A DNA stretch of 64,000 bases. Source: Companilactobacillus bobalius (lineage in GTDB: Bacteria; Bacillota; Bacilli; Lactobacillales; Lactobacillaceae). Location of the stretch: assembly GCF_009764355.1 (NCBI RefSeq), contig NZ_LNUA01000029.1:86522-150521 (forward strand), read 5' to 3'. Positions within the stretch are counted from its first letter, which is position 1. Each line of letters begins with the position of its first letter. The position numbers and the translations under genes were made by a program. The notes beneath the pieces were generated by a model, which saw nothing but the letters and a program-made list of their open reading frames with translations, was not told the DNA's origin and searched no databases. Positions 43,541-52,825 of the stretch are shown here, piece by piece.

Positions 43541-44548
43541 ATGAAACATACGAGAAGACTTTACGCAACACTAGTTGCCTTGGCAGCATTTTTAATCTTT
43601 GCATTCTTTTATACCGGACACGCTGATGCCCGTAAGCAGAATGCTATTCCAAAGGTTGGGGTTCTACAATTAATGTCACATCCAGCTTTGGACCAAATCA
43701 ATAAAGGAATCGATGACACCTTGAAAAAGCACGGTTATATTGACGGCAAGAACGTCAAAATCGAATTTCAAAACGCTCAAGGTGATCAGAGTAATTTAAG
43801 AACCATTAGTAAACAATTTGTACAGGATAACGTTGACGTAGCCGTTGGTATTGCGACCCCTTCAGTTCAATCCTTGAAGAATGCTACCAACAAGATTCCG
43901 ATCGTTATGGGGGCTGTTACTGATCCAGAAGGTGCAGGTATTATTTCTAATAATAAAAAACCAGGTGGCAATATTACTGGTGTATCCGATCAAGCACCAC
44001 TAAAAGCTCAATTACAATTGATGAAAAAAGTAGTTCCAGATTTGAACACTATCGGTATTATCTATACTTCCAGTGACGCTTCGGCCACTAGTCAAATGAA
44101 AAAAATGAAAAAGTTGGCTAAACAAAATGGTATGAAAGTTGAAGTTTCCAGTATCAACTCAGTTAATGATTTACAACAAGTCGCAACTGCCTTAACACAA
44201 AAGGTTCAAACTATTTACGTTCCTACTGATAACACTGTTGCCAGCGGTATGAAATTATTGTCATCAATCGCCGCTAAGCAGAACATCGCTGTTTTCCCAG
44301 CCGCAACCACAATGGTTAAAGATGGTGGATTAGCTACAGTTGGTTTAAGCCAATATGAATTAGGACAAAAAACTGGTGAGCATGTCGTTAGAATTTTACA
44401 AGGTAAAGAAAAAACTGCTACAACTCCAGTTACTTTTATGCAAAAGGGTCATCTAATGTTAAACGAAAAAATGGCCAAGAAATTGAATATCCAATTTCCT
44501 GACTCATTAGTTAAAGAAGCTCAAAAGAAAGGACAAATAATCAAATGA
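43541..44548 (+). CDS. trpX: ABC transporter substrate-binding protein, TrpX type
   Basis: This 335-aa protein has an N-terminal hydrophobic export segment (residues 8-26). There is no lipobox cysteine; cleavage may follow GHADA, or the segment may remain as an anchor. The mature part is an ABC_sub_bind (PF04392-like) protein with VGVLQLMSHPALDQINKGI at the start and VAVGIATPSVQSLKN. Streptococcal TrpX proteins of this family are linked to tryptophan uptake, and a Trp codon in the leader fits, but the ligand is not proven. It overlaps the permease gene by ATGA. RBS GGGGG. Confidence 0.82.
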   Translation: MKHTRRLYATLVALAAFLIFAFFYTGHADARKQNAIPKVGVLQLMSHPALDQINKGIDDTLKKHGYIDGKNVKIEFQNAQGDQSNLRTISKQFVQDNVDVAVGIATPSVQSLKNATNKIPIVMGAVTDPEGAGIISNNKKPGGNITGVSDQAPLKAQLQLMKKVVPDLNTIGIIYTSSDASATSQMKKMKKLAKQNGMKVEVSSINSVNDLQQVATALTQKVQTIYVPTDNTVASGMKLLSSIAAKQNIAVFPAATTMVKDGGLATVGLSQYELGQKTGEHVVRILQGKEKTATTPVTFMQKGHLMLNEKMAKKLNIQFPDSLVKEAQKKGQIIK

Positions 44549-45435
44549 ATCTAATCGTATCTACTATAAGTCAGGGTTTCATCTGGTCAATAATGGCCAT
44601 TGGTCTTTTCATCACATTCCGAATTCTCGATTTTCCTGATATGACCGTTGAGGGAAGTTTTCCACTCGGAGCCGTTACAGCTATCAGTTTAATCCAAGAA
44701 GGTCACTCAACACTCTTTGCCTTACTAATGGCATTTATCTTCGGATGTTTAGCTGGATTTGCCACTGCCTTTCTTTATGCCAAATTGAATGTTCCTATTC
44801 TTTTAGCTGGTATTTTGACAATGACCGCCCTCTATTCCATTAATTTGAGAATATTGGGAAAAGCTAATATGTCTTTAACTAAATCAAGAAATATTTTCAC
44901 TGAATTTGGATTAAATAAACTACCAACTAACTTCAATGGTATTATCTTGGGAATTATTATTATTGCACTGATTATTTTCTTACTAATCATTTTTCTCAAT
45001 ACTGAAAAAGGTCAAGCCGTTATCGCCACAGGTGACAATGAGACCATGGCCGCTTCACTTGGTATCAACACTACTGTCATGAAATTCATCGGTTTGATGG
45101 TTTCTAACGGAATCGTTGCTTTAACTGGTGGCTTGATCGCACAACAAAACGGATTTGCTGACGTTAACATGGGTATTGGCGTTATCGTTATCGGACTTTC
45201 AGCCATTATTATTGGTGAAGTCATTTATCCAGATGTTCCATTAAGTATCCGTCTTATTACCATCGTTATTGGTAGTATCGTCTACCGCCTGATTTTGATG
45301 ATTGTTCTTCAGTTAGGTTTCAATACCAACGATTTGAAGTTAATCTCAGCTATTATTTTGGCATTATGCCTTGCTCTACCAACAATTCGCGAACAGTTCC
45401 TAAAGACTATGAGAAACGGGGTTAAAACAAAATGA
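44545..45435 (+). CDS. trpY: ABC transporter permease, TrpY type
   Basis: This 296-aa permease has about eight or nine helices. It resembles the branched-chain amino acid/LivH-like permease fold, with family segments FPDMTVEGSFPLGAV near residue 31 and ATGDNETMAASLGI near 162. It overlaps both neighbours by 4 bp (ATGA), so the three genes are translationally coupled. It forms the membrane pore for the ligand bound by the preceding gene's product. Confidence 0.86.
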   Translation: MNLIVSTISQGFIWSIMAIGLFITFRILDFPDMTVEGSFPLGAVTAISLIQEGHSTLFALLMAFIFGCLAGFATAFLYAKLNVPILLAGILTMTALYSINLRILGKANMSLTKSRNIFTEFGLNKLPTNFNGIILGIIIIALIIFLLIIFLNTEKGQAVIATGDNETMAASLGINTTVMKFIGLMVSNGIVALTGGLIAQQNGFADVNMGIGVIVIGLSAIIIGEVIYPDVPLSIRLITIVIGSIVYRLILMIVLQLGFNTNDLKLISAIILALCLALPTIREQFLKTMRNGVKTK

Positions 45436-46181
45436 AACCATTACTAGAAATAAAAGATGCCGTCAAAACTATTTATAACGACGACGAGAATCTAAACATT
45501 CTTAACCACATCAATTTAACAATCAACCCTAAAGATTTCTTAGTCGTTTTAGGAACAAATGGTGCTGGTAAATCAACCTTACTTGATGCCATCACTGGTA
45601 CCAACGAATTAAGCTCTGGAAAAATTTTATTGAATGGTAAGGATATTACCGACGAAAATTTAGCTAAACGCAGTCGTAATATTAGCCGTGTTTATCAAGA
45701 TCCTAAATCCGGTACTGCTCCCAGAATGACCGTAGCTGAAAACTTATTGTTAGCCAAACGTCGTGGTTTACCTAGAAGATTACATTTACGCCATCTAAAA
45801 GAAAATATGAATGAATTTCAAAAATTGATTTCCAACTTACCTACTTTGGATAATCGTCTCAATACTTTCACTGAAAAGCTATCTGGTGGTCAAAGACAGA
45901 CTTTGAGTTTCTTGATGGCAATCATTCAAAGACCTGAATTACTGCTCTTAGATGAACACACAGCTGCCTTAGATCCTCAAACTAGCAAGGATTTGATGGA
46001 ATTAACTAATAAAATCATCCTTGAAAAAGAACTAACTTGTATGATGATCACTCACGATTTATCTGACGCTATGAAATACGGTAATCGCTTGATTGTTTTG
46101 AAAAAGGGTGAAATAATCCTCGACTTGAATCAAACTGAAAAGGATAAAATTAAAGAGAAAGATTTACTTCAATATTTCTAA
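45432..46181 (+). CDS. trpZ: ABC transporter ATP-binding protein, TrpZ type
   Basis: This 249-aa ATPase has Walker A GTNGAGKST (41-49), a Q-loop near YQDPKSG, signature LSGGQRQ (about 150), Walker B LLLLDEH and the switch histidine in MMITHD. It is the last gene of the transporter operon and powers uptake through the permease. Confidence 0.9.
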   Translation: MKPLLEIKDAVKTIYNDDENLNILNHINLTINPKDFLVVLGTNGAGKSTLLDAITGTNELSSGKILLNGKDITDENLAKRSRNISRVYQDPKSGTAPRMTVAENLLLAKRRGLPRRLHLRHLKENMNEFQKLISNLPTLDNRLNTFTEKLSGGQRQTLSFLMAIIQRPELLLLDEHTAALDPQTSKDLMELTNKIILEKELTCMMITHDLSDAMKYGNRLIVLKKGEIILDLNQTEKDKIKEKDLLQYF

Positions 46182-46183
46182 AG

Positions 46184-46216
46184 AAAAAGGGCAATCCATT
46201 ACGGATTGTCCTTTTT
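46184..46216. terminator. Bidirectional terminator
   Basis: The arms AAAAAGGGCAATCC (46184-46197) and GGATTGTCCTTTTT (46203-46216) pair with one G-U around a 5-nt loop. It lies between the convergent trpZ and SLAP genes. Confidence 0.88.
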
Positions 46217-46229
46217 GAGTACTATTTAA

Positions 46230-47369
46230 TTAGATAATTTCACTAACTTTGATCCATTGGTTAGTAGCAACACGATACATCTTTACACCGTTTTGAGTCT
46301 TCATCAAATCAGTTGCCCATGGTGTGTTAGGTCCTAATTTAAGATTTACAATAGCTTTACCGTTATCGTCATAGATTTGAGCAAAACCAGTATTCTTAGT
46401 TGTTACGGCTCTAACATCAGATTTTTGAGCTGTTGTATCAGCTGATGAACTGTTGTTATCTTTATCGTTTGTTGTAGTTGAACCTTCAACAAGGATGTCT
46501 GATAACTTCAACCATTCAGTTGTAGAAACTTGATAATAAGTTACTCCATTAAGAACCATCTTATTATTTGTTTGCCATCTTGAATCCTTGCTCAATGAAC
46601 GGCTCAATACTTTACCATCTTTGTCATATAAATGAGCTAAAGGAACAGTAACTTTTACAACACCTTTAATAGGAATAATTCCATCGGCAGCACTCTTTGT
46701 TACAGTAACAAATTGAGTATTACCCTCGTTTTGTAGAGTTAAATCCTTACTTGTTGTTGTGTAACCTTCTGGCAATTGAGCGTCTGTTAATGAAACTTTG
46801 ACTCCAGCTTTGTCACCAAAGATTTCGGTTCTACCAACTTCAGTTTCATCGGCTGTCTTGAAGATAACTGTATTAGAAACCTTCTTCGTTACGGGAACGT
46901 TATATTCTTTTCCTTCAACTAAATTGATAGTTTGCTCTGTATCGTTATCCCATGTACAGCCTGCAGGTAAGTTAGTCAACTTATAATCATTGCCGTTACC
47001 ACCGTTAACTGTTTCTGAGTTAACCAATTTACCGTTTTGATCAACGTAATTAACCTTAACTGAGATCATTTTAGTAACTACGACTGACTTGCTGTCTCCA
47101 TCGTTACCAAAAGTAGCCTTACTGCTGTCAGAACTTGTGTAGCCATCTGGAGCAACAGTGATCTTTTGACCCTTTGTTCCTTGATATGCTTTTGCTGGAC
47201 TAATGGTATTACCATCAGCGTCAACGAATGTCACGTAATTTGTAACTGTTTGATCTGCTTGTGTTGTTGCTTGAGTAGCAGCGTTAACTGTTACAGGAGT
47301 AACGATTGTTCCTAGAACCATGCCAGAAACTAAAATTCCACTAAGTAGTAATGATGTACTCTTCTTCAA
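46230..47369 (-). CDS. Secreted surface protein with three repeats and two SLAP domains
   Basis: This 379-aa exported protein begins at a TTG codon; GGAGGGG 5 nt upstream makes this the clear start although the frame is open further. The Sec signal peptide (MKKSTSLLLSGILVSGMVLG) is cleaved probably after TVNAA. Three modules of about 55-60 residues follow, each ending in a V-x-VTK motif and resembling mucin-binding-type beta modules. Two C-terminal SLAP (S-layer protein A) domains, each with an AxIYDxxGK or AHLYDKDGK start and a WLKLSDI/WIKVSEI end, should attach it non-covalently to the cell wall. No LPxTG. A role in adhesion is inferred. Confidence 0.83.
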   Translation of the reverse strand: MKKSTSLLLSGILVSGMVLGTIVTPVTVNAATQATTQADQTVTNYVTFVDADGNTISPAKAYQGTKGQKITVAPDGYTSSDSSKATFGNDGDSKSVVVTKMISVKVNYVDQNGKLVNSETVNGGNGNDYKLTNLPAGCTWDNDTEQTINLVEGKEYNVPVTKKVSNTVIFKTADETEVGRTEIFGDKAGVKVSLTDAQLPEGYTTTSKDLTLQNEGNTQFVTVTKSAADGIIPIKGVVKVTVPLAHLYDKDGKVLSRSLSKDSRWQTNNKMVLNGVTYYQVSTTEWLKLSDILVEGSTTTNDKDNNSSSADTTAQKSDVRAVTTKNTGFAQIYDDNGKAIVNLKLGPNTPWATDLMKTQNGVKMYRVATNQWIKVSEII

Positions 47370-47456
47370 AATAACCCCTCCGTATTGTCTAATACTAAAC
47401 ACTTTAAATCTTAGATTAGTCAAACATATGTTTCAAGCTATATTACGTAATTTTAT

Positions 47457-47470
47457 CAAAACGTTTACAA
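47457..47470 (-). promoter_or_regulatory. cre-like site upstream of the SLAP protein gene
   Basis: On the minus strand TGTAAACGTTTTGA matches 13 of 14 cre positions, 88 bp before the TTG start. Confidence 0.5.
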
Positions 47471-47531
47471 TATTTTCTTCAATTATTTAACTGCTATCAT
47501 ATTATTCAAACAATGACTTAAGAAATAAAAA

Positions 47532-47560
47532 CGTCTAGAAAGTGGATACTTTCTTAGACG
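47532..47560 (-). terminator. Terminator of the PRD-regulator gene
   Basis: The arms CGTCTAGAAAG (47532-47542) and CTTTCTTAGACG (47549-47560) pair with one bulge. On the minus strand they are followed by TTTTTATTT. Confidence 0.82.
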
Positions 47561-47562
47561 CT

Positions 47563-49605
47563 TCAATATTTGTATATATAATTTATGACATCTAGTGAAC
47601 TGCATTTTTCATCATCTAATATCTTCATAAATTTTTCATCACTGATTAAATTCATTAAATCATTCAATGCATTTAAATGATCAGTTGAATTAATAGCACT
47701 TAATGAAAATATATATTTAACTCGTTTATTTTCAGTTAATACAATGGGTTCTTTTACTGATAGAATTCCTATTCCTATTTTATTAGCTCCAAAATGTGGA
47801 TTCGTATGTGGCAATGCAATATTAGGAGCTATTACAAAATCAATTCCATTATTGATTTGATTTAAAATTTTAGAAATATATGATTTTGTAATAATGTTAT
47901 TCCTAAGAAATGGCATTAAACTAGCTTCTACAGCATCCCTATAATCAAGATAACTAGTGTGCAACTGGATATAATCTGGCTTAATTACATCTTTTATTGA
48001 AAGTTTATGAACATTAAATATCGGCTTGGATCTAAATATATCTTCAGATAAATCTTTTCTAATCTTTTTCAACATATCTGTATTACGAACATTATTGTTT
48101 ATAACTTTCATTACTGTATCCAACGTAGGAGCAACAAAATTATTGGAAGAGAAATTACTATTAACCTTTTGCACAATTGCATACTTATCATCATCAGTCA
48201 AAATTGGATTGATTACAAAACACGGCTTACCCAATGTAAACAAATCGCTTCTATAAAATGTAGAGAATATCATATCAATTTCATCCAAATGATTCTTTAG
48301 CTCCGAATAAGGAAATGGCATCATAAATTTAATATTCGGAAAGATATTAGTCAATTGCAAATAGGCTAACGCAGAACTTCCGATACCATTCGGACAAACA
48401 ATAGCTGCTGATAGATAATTTCTTTTATTCTGATTGGAATCATATATAAAACCAATCAAATGGATTGTTAAATAAGCAATTTCTTCATTAGGAACCTTAC
48501 CTAGTTCATTTTCAAATTTAGCTATGGTTTGCGACAACAATTCAAAAATTTCACTATATTCCTTCATAACTTGCCTTGTTAAAGGGTTAGTAATGGGAAA
48601 TTTAAATTGGAGTCTAAAGTACATTGATCTAAAATGTGTAAAAATTTGTCCGATAACTTTTTTATTATCCGTAAAATCTATTCCTGATATATCAGAAAAT
48701 TTATCAACAATTTTTTCAGTAATATTATAAATATAATTATCAATATCAAAATTTTTCTCTCCACCAATACTCAAACAAAGTACGGTTGTAGCTATGTACT
48801 CAGCCGCATTTTTATTTTCAATTCCTAAAGAATCTAGTAACTCTTCAGAGAATCTATATTCATTAGTTTCACAGATATTGAATTTTTTTACATTAGTTGG
48901 AACATAGTTAGGCTTTATATACAATCGATCAATAATAATTGTCAGTATGTAGCAAAATTCCCTTAATCTGTTCTCCACAAATTTAATTTGATAATGTTCT
49001 TTTAAGTTTGATACTAATTCAAAAATTTCATTTAGACCATAACGGCAGTTAGAGTCTATAAAGTTATTTAAGAGTTCAGCGCGGTTCTCCATTAATTCAC
49101 TAGAAACGTTCTTAATTAAACACATTCTAATTGCATCTTCGCGTCCATTTATTTTATAACCTGTTTTTCGATCATAACTTATTTTTAATTGCTGAGAGAA
49201 CAAATCCAGTTCCAATTGTTTTAAGTCTTTTGAAACCGTTGACTGACTAACTCGTAACAATTCTTGTAAATGTACTAATGATAAATACTTATTGCTCGTT
49301 GAAAGTAACAATGTTAAGAATAGTCTTCTCTCATCATTGCTTAATACATACCTTTTTAAAGACATTAAATTCTCGGACACACGAATATTCAATAAATAAT
49401 CATAAGTCTCACTAGGAATAGTGATATATACTCCGTCGGCATCAATTTCTTTTTTTCCTTTTTCATCTAAGTATTGGTTCAATTTATCAATGGAATACTC
49501 TATCTGCCTATCTGATAATGAAAATTTTTTTGTTAATTCATCCTTTGTTAACACGGGATTTTGAATCAACTTATCAATGATCAACAATTGTTTTTTATCT
49601 AGCAC
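47563..49605 (-). CDS. PTS-controlled transcriptional regulator (HTH, two PRD, EIIB, EIIA)
   Basis: This 680-aa LicR/MtlR-type activator has two N-terminal HTH segments (LTKDELTKKFSLSDRQI near residue 18; LVHLQELLRVSQSTVSKDL near 105) and two PRD domains in about 190-400. A EIIB-Gat/Ula-like domain has cysteine in VCPNGIGSSALAYL near 410, and a EIIA domain carries the histidine of IALPHTNPH near 590. The start is GTG with GGAAGG upstream. It follows a Sga-type PTS operon on the same strand and should control it through PTS phosphorylation. A terminator separates it from eda. Confidence 0.88.
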   Translation of the reverse strand: MLDKKQLLIIDKLIQNPVLTKDELTKKFSLSDRQIEYSIDKLNQYLDEKGKKEIDADGVYITIPSETYDYLLNIRVSENLMSLKRYVLSNDERRLFLTLLLSTSNKYLSLVHLQELLRVSQSTVSKDLKQLELDLFSQQLKISYDRKTGYKINGREDAIRMCLIKNVSSELMENRAELLNNFIDSNCRYGLNEIFELVSNLKEHYQIKFVENRLREFCYILTIIIDRLYIKPNYVPTNVKKFNICETNEYRFSEELLDSLGIENKNAAEYIATTVLCLSIGGEKNFDIDNYIYNITEKIVDKFSDISGIDFTDNKKVIGQIFTHFRSMYFRLQFKFPITNPLTRQVMKEYSEIFELLSQTIAKFENELGKVPNEEIAYLTIHLIGFIYDSNQNKRNYLSAAIVCPNGIGSSALAYLQLTNIFPNIKFMMPFPYSELKNHLDEIDMIFSTFYRSDLFTLGKPCFVINPILTDDDKYAIVQKVNSNFSSNNFVAPTLDTVMKVINNNVRNTDMLKKIRKDLSEDIFRSKPIFNVHKLSIKDVIKPDYIQLHTSYLDYRDAVEASLMPFLRNNIITKSYISKILNQINNGIDFVIAPNIALPHTNPHFGANKIGIGILSVKEPIVLTENKRVKYIFSLSAINSTDHLNALNDLMNLISDEKFMKILDDEKCSSLDVINYIYKY

Positions 49606-49633
49606 GTATAATCACCTTCCATTATCTAGCAAT

Positions 49634-49671
49634 AAAACCAAAAGAGCCGTTACTTCCACTCTTTTGGTTTT
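49634..49671 (-). terminator. Terminator between eda and the PRD regulator
   Basis: The arms AAAACCAAAAGAG (49634-49646) and CTCTTTTGGTTTT (49659-49671) pair perfectly around 12 nt. It ends the PTS-aldolase transcript 28 bp before the regulator start, so the regulator depends on read-through or on a promoter I cannot see. Confidence 0.85.
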
Positions 49672-49678
49672 GTTGATT

Positions 49679-50305
49679 TTATTTACGATATTCATCAATT
49701 TTATTTCTAAATTGTTGGGCACTCTGAGCAATATCATCCACAGTTCCTTTAGATAAGGCACCACCAATACCGACAATATCAGTTCCAGCTTCTAACCAAT
49801 CTGTAATGTTATCTACTGTCACACCACCTGATTCGATCAGTGGTAAATAAGGAATTGGAGTCTTCATTGTTTTAATTAAGTCAGGGCCAACGATTCCTCC
49901 GTATGGAAAGATTTTGACAAAAGTAGCTCCTGCTCGTAAGGCATTGACAGCTTCCGTGACGGAAGTACATCCAGGAGCATATGGAATCTGGTATTGATTA
50001 CACAATTTGGCAACCTCTTGATCAAATATTGGTGAATAGATAAATTGCGCACCTGCTTTAATAGCATCCTTTGCGGTTTCTCCATCCAATACAGTTCCGG
50101 CACCAACTAACAATTTATCCCCAAATTTCTCCTTTAAAGCTTTAATTGAATCAGCCGCACTATCAATGGTGTAACTGACCTCCATTACATCAATTCCGCC
50201 TTTAACAATACCTTCAGCAATTTCAAGAACACGATCAGTCGTTGCACGTACAACTGCTAATGCACCACTGTCATAAATACGATTCATATAATCAAGTTTT
50301 TTCAT
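49679..50305 (-). CDS. eda: KDPG/KHG aldolase (Eda)
   Basis: This 208-aa class I aldolase has the catalytic glutamate E42 (DVMEVSYTI), the GAGTVLD loop (68-74) and the Schiff-base lysine K131 in TFVKIFPYG. It cleaves 2-keto-3-deoxy-6-phosphogluconate (or KHG) to pyruvate plus an aldehyde. It is the last gene of the Sga-type PTS operon, 9 bp after a second pyruvate aldolase gene. The window also encodes a DgaF-type aldolase of a different family. RBS AGGTG. Confidence 0.9.
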   Translation of the reverse strand: MKKLDYMNRIYDSGALAVVRATTDRVLEIAEGIVKGGIDVMEVSYTIDSAADSIKALKEKFGDKLLVGAGTVLDGETAKDAIKAGAQFIYSPIFDQEVAKLCNQYQIPYAPGCTSVTEAVNALRAGATFVKIFPYGGIVGPDLIKTMKTPIPYLPLIESGGVTVDNITDWLEAGTDIVGIGGALSKGTVDDIAQSAQQFRNKIDEYRK

Positions 50306-50314
50306 ACGACACCT

Positions 50315-51208
50315 CTAAATAATATTATTAGTTCTGTAATAACTGATCATCCTGTCGATATCTTCAAGTTCATCGCTGTTTGGCATCATAACAGGATCTT
50401 TAGCTGGTCCAACGTTAATTCCACTAGCAGTTACCGTAGCTTTCAACGCAGATGGGGTCGTTCTTGTATGTAAAATTTTTCTCAACGGTTCAATTCTGCT
50501 CTGACATTTTTCAGCCATCTTCAAATTGTCATCTTGATAATATTTGTAGATATCCACATCATTTTGAGTTAATAAATTAGCCGTTGCAGCAATTGCTCCA
50601 TCACCTCCGGCTTCTAATAAGGCCAAAATCTTCGAATCAGAGCCTGACAATACACCAAATTCCTTATTAGCTCGAAGTTTCAAATAACCCCGCATATTCT
50701 CAATATTTCCAGAGCTATCTTTTACTCCGACAATATTAGGATTCTTTGATAGTTCAGCAACTGTTTCAGGATCAATATTCACGCCGGTTTTCCCGGGCAT
50801 GTTATAAAGAATGATTGGAACATTCACTGAATTAGCCAATTTTTCAAAGTGATTGATTAGTTCTTCTTGTGTAGGTGGTACAAAGTAAGGCGTTACCACT
50901 GACAATGCATCCGGATTCAAAGTTGCAATTCTCTGACTAAAAGCAATTGTTTCAGACGTACTATTCAATCCCGTTCCAACAAAAATTTGAGTTCTATGAT
51001 TTACATATTCAATAACATGCTTAGCGAATGAAAACTTTTCATCTTCAGTTAACGAATACGCCTCACCGTTTGTTCCTAAAATAAAGATTCCATTAATGTT
51101 ATAAGTTAAAAGTTTATCTAACAACTTATCTGTTCTTGAATAACTAATTTTTTGATCATCAGCTAATGGCGTAACCATTGCGACAATAATCCCTGAGACG
51201 TCTGTCAA
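50315..51208 (-). CDS. DapA/NanA-family pyruvate aldolase
   Basis: This 297-aa TIM-barrel member of the DHDPS/N-acetylneuraminate lyase family has GTNGE (45-49), the catalytic tyrosine Y135 in LYNMPGKTG and the Schiff-base lysine K163 in GVKDSSGN. The residue pattern allows either dihydrodipicolinate synthase or a 2-keto-3-deoxy-sugar-acid aldolase; location in a PTS operon with Eda favours a catabolic aldolase. The start is TTG at 51208, with GGAGG 7 nt upstream. Confidence 0.85.
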   Translation of the reverse strand: MTDVSGIIVAMVTPLADDQKISYSRTDKLLDKLLTYNINGIFILGTNGEAYSLTEDEKFSFAKHVIEYVNHRTQIFVGTGLNSTSETIAFSQRIATLNPDALSVVTPYFVPPTQEELINHFEKLANSVNVPIILYNMPGKTGVNIDPETVAELSKNPNIVGVKDSSGNIENMRGYLKLRANKEFGVLSGSDSKILALLEAGGDGAIAATANLLTQNDVDIYKYYQDDNLKMAEKCQSRIEPLRKILHTRTTPSALKATVTASGINVGPAKDPVMMPNSDELEDIDRMISYYRTNNII

Positions 51209-51220
51209 AATATATCCTCC

Positions 51221-52480
51221 TTAATGAAAAATTCCTAAGAACCAATTTAATAGTGATCCTACAATGTTGTAATCGACATTTGGGAATGTTGATCCAGTAA
51301 TGCCAAGTGATGAAAATGTTGGATAAAGTAATAAAGGTAAAAATGCTAATAATAATCCAACTATAAATGAACCTAGAATGGCGCCTCTCCAGCCACCAGT
51401 TGAATTACCAAAGATACCTGCAGTACCACCGGAGAAGAAACAAATATGTGCGGCAGGAATGATAACAATCGGGAACTTCAACATGACCATTACAACAATT
51501 GCTAATAAACCGGCTGTATAAGAACTTAGAAAACCTACTAAAACAGCTGTAGGTGCAAATGGGAAAATTGTTGGAACATCCAAAGCTGGACGTGAACCTG
51601 GAATGAATTTTTCTGAGATGGCAACGAATGCTGCTGTAATTTCAGCAAGGAACATACGAACACCTGTCATCAAAATAGAAATACCGGCTGTAAATGTTAA
51701 AGCTTGAATCATTGGGAAGACTAGCCAATCAGTTGTTCCTGATAACTTTGTAACGGCAATTTTACCTGCAGCGATTGCAGCAACATAAAAAATAATGATC
51801 ATAACAACTGCAACACCCATTAGGAAATCCTTAAAGAAAGATAACCACTCTGGGAACTTGATATTTTCTGTTGTTTCATCTTTATGGCTTTTGAAAACAT
51901 TGCCAATGAAACCGGATAGAGCGTATCCAATCATATTAAAATGAGCGATGGCTTGAAAATCTCCACCTGTAATCTTTCTCATGAATGGCTGACACAATTG
52001 TGGAAGTGCTGCTGAAACAAATCCTAAAATTGTTCCGCCAACAATGATAGCCATAGTATTACCAATTCCATGAGCCTTCAAAACAAGGGCTAGAACACAG
52101 GCAAAGAACAAACTGTGACCACCTGTGAAGAAAACATTTTTAAATGGAGTTATTCGAGCAAAGACAAGGTTCATAATGAACCCAGCAATTAGTGTTACTG
52201 ATACTACAAATCCATATCTACCTTGAGCCAAGGCTGTAGCGGCTTCAGGAGAAGCAATAACACCCGTTAAATGAAATCCTTTTTGAAACATTGCGTTAAA
52301 ATTCTGAAGTGAGGCAGTCATTGTACTGGCACCAACGCCAAAGATTAAAAATCCAATCGCAGTTCTAAAAGTACCTTTTAAAACATCCGTAGTTTTCTTA
52401 TGTTGTGCTATTAAACCTATTAAAGAAACAATTGCCAATAAGATAGCCGGATTAGATAATAAACTAACTGTAAAATGCAT
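51221..52480 (-). CDS. PTS ascorbate-family (SgaT/UlaA-like) EIIC permease
   Basis: This 419-aa membrane protein has about eleven helices and the family segments IGFLIFGVGAS, FFTGGHSLFFACV, FIPGSRPALDVPTIFPFAPTAVLVG and FFSGGTAGIFGNSTGGWRGA. It is related to, but clearly distinct from, the UlaA encoded at 57599. The ATG at 52480 is preferred to the TTG one codon earlier because of GAGG spacing. It works with the IIB and IIA encoded just upstream. The substrate is unknown; an acidic sugar is likely given the aldolases. Confidence 0.87.
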   Translation of the reverse strand: MHFTVSLLSNPAILLAIVSLIGLIAQHKKTTDVLKGTFRTAIGFLIFGVGASTMTASLQNFNAMFQKGFHLTGVIASPEAATALAQGRYGFVVSVTLIAGFIMNLVFARITPFKNVFFTGGHSLFFACVLALVLKAHGIGNTMAIIVGGTILGFVSAALPQLCQPFMRKITGGDFQAIAHFNMIGYALSGFIGNVFKSHKDETTENIKFPEWLSFFKDFLMGVAVVMIIIFYVAAIAAGKIAVTKLSGTTDWLVFPMIQALTFTAGISILMTGVRMFLAEITAAFVAISEKFIPGSRPALDVPTIFPFAPTAVLVGFLSSYTAGLLAIVVMVMLKFPIVIIPAAHICFFSGGTAGIFGNSTGGWRGAILGSFIVGLLLAFLPLLLYPTFSSLGITGSTFPNVDYNIVGSLLNWFLGIFH

Positions 52481-52519
52481 CAATTTATCCCCCTCGGATT
52501 TTTTTATAGATAGAAATCA

Positions 52520-52807
52520 CTAAGCTTGCAGTTGCTTCAATGCATCTGAAAGTTTTGTATAAATCTCATCTTTATCGAGAATATTCTTTATACCGACTAC
52601 TACCTTATCGATTCCCTGTTCTTGGAGTTCTTCGGCGACATCACTTAATGCAATAACAATTGGTCCATCAAAACTTGGTAAACCATCTAATGATGAGTGC
52701 TCAACTTGAACTGGTAGATCATGTTCACTAATGACCTCATTTAATTTAATCTTTAACATCAAACTTGAACCAACACCTGCACGACATGCTACTAAAGCTT
52801 TAACCAT
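52520..52807 (-). CDS. PTS EIIB subunit, SgaB/Gat type
   Basis: This 95-aa protein has the phosphocysteine C8 in LVACRAGVGSSLML. It is a single IIB domain of the galactitol/ascorbate type, encoded between the IIA and IIC genes and passing phosphate from one to the other. Confidence 0.9.
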   Translation of the reverse strand: MVKALVACRAGVGSSLMLKIKLNEVISEHDLPVQVEHSSLDGLPSFDGPIVIALSDVAEELQEQGIDKVVVGIKNILDKDEIYTKLSDALKQLQA

Positions 52808-52825
52808 AATAAATACTTCCTTCCA

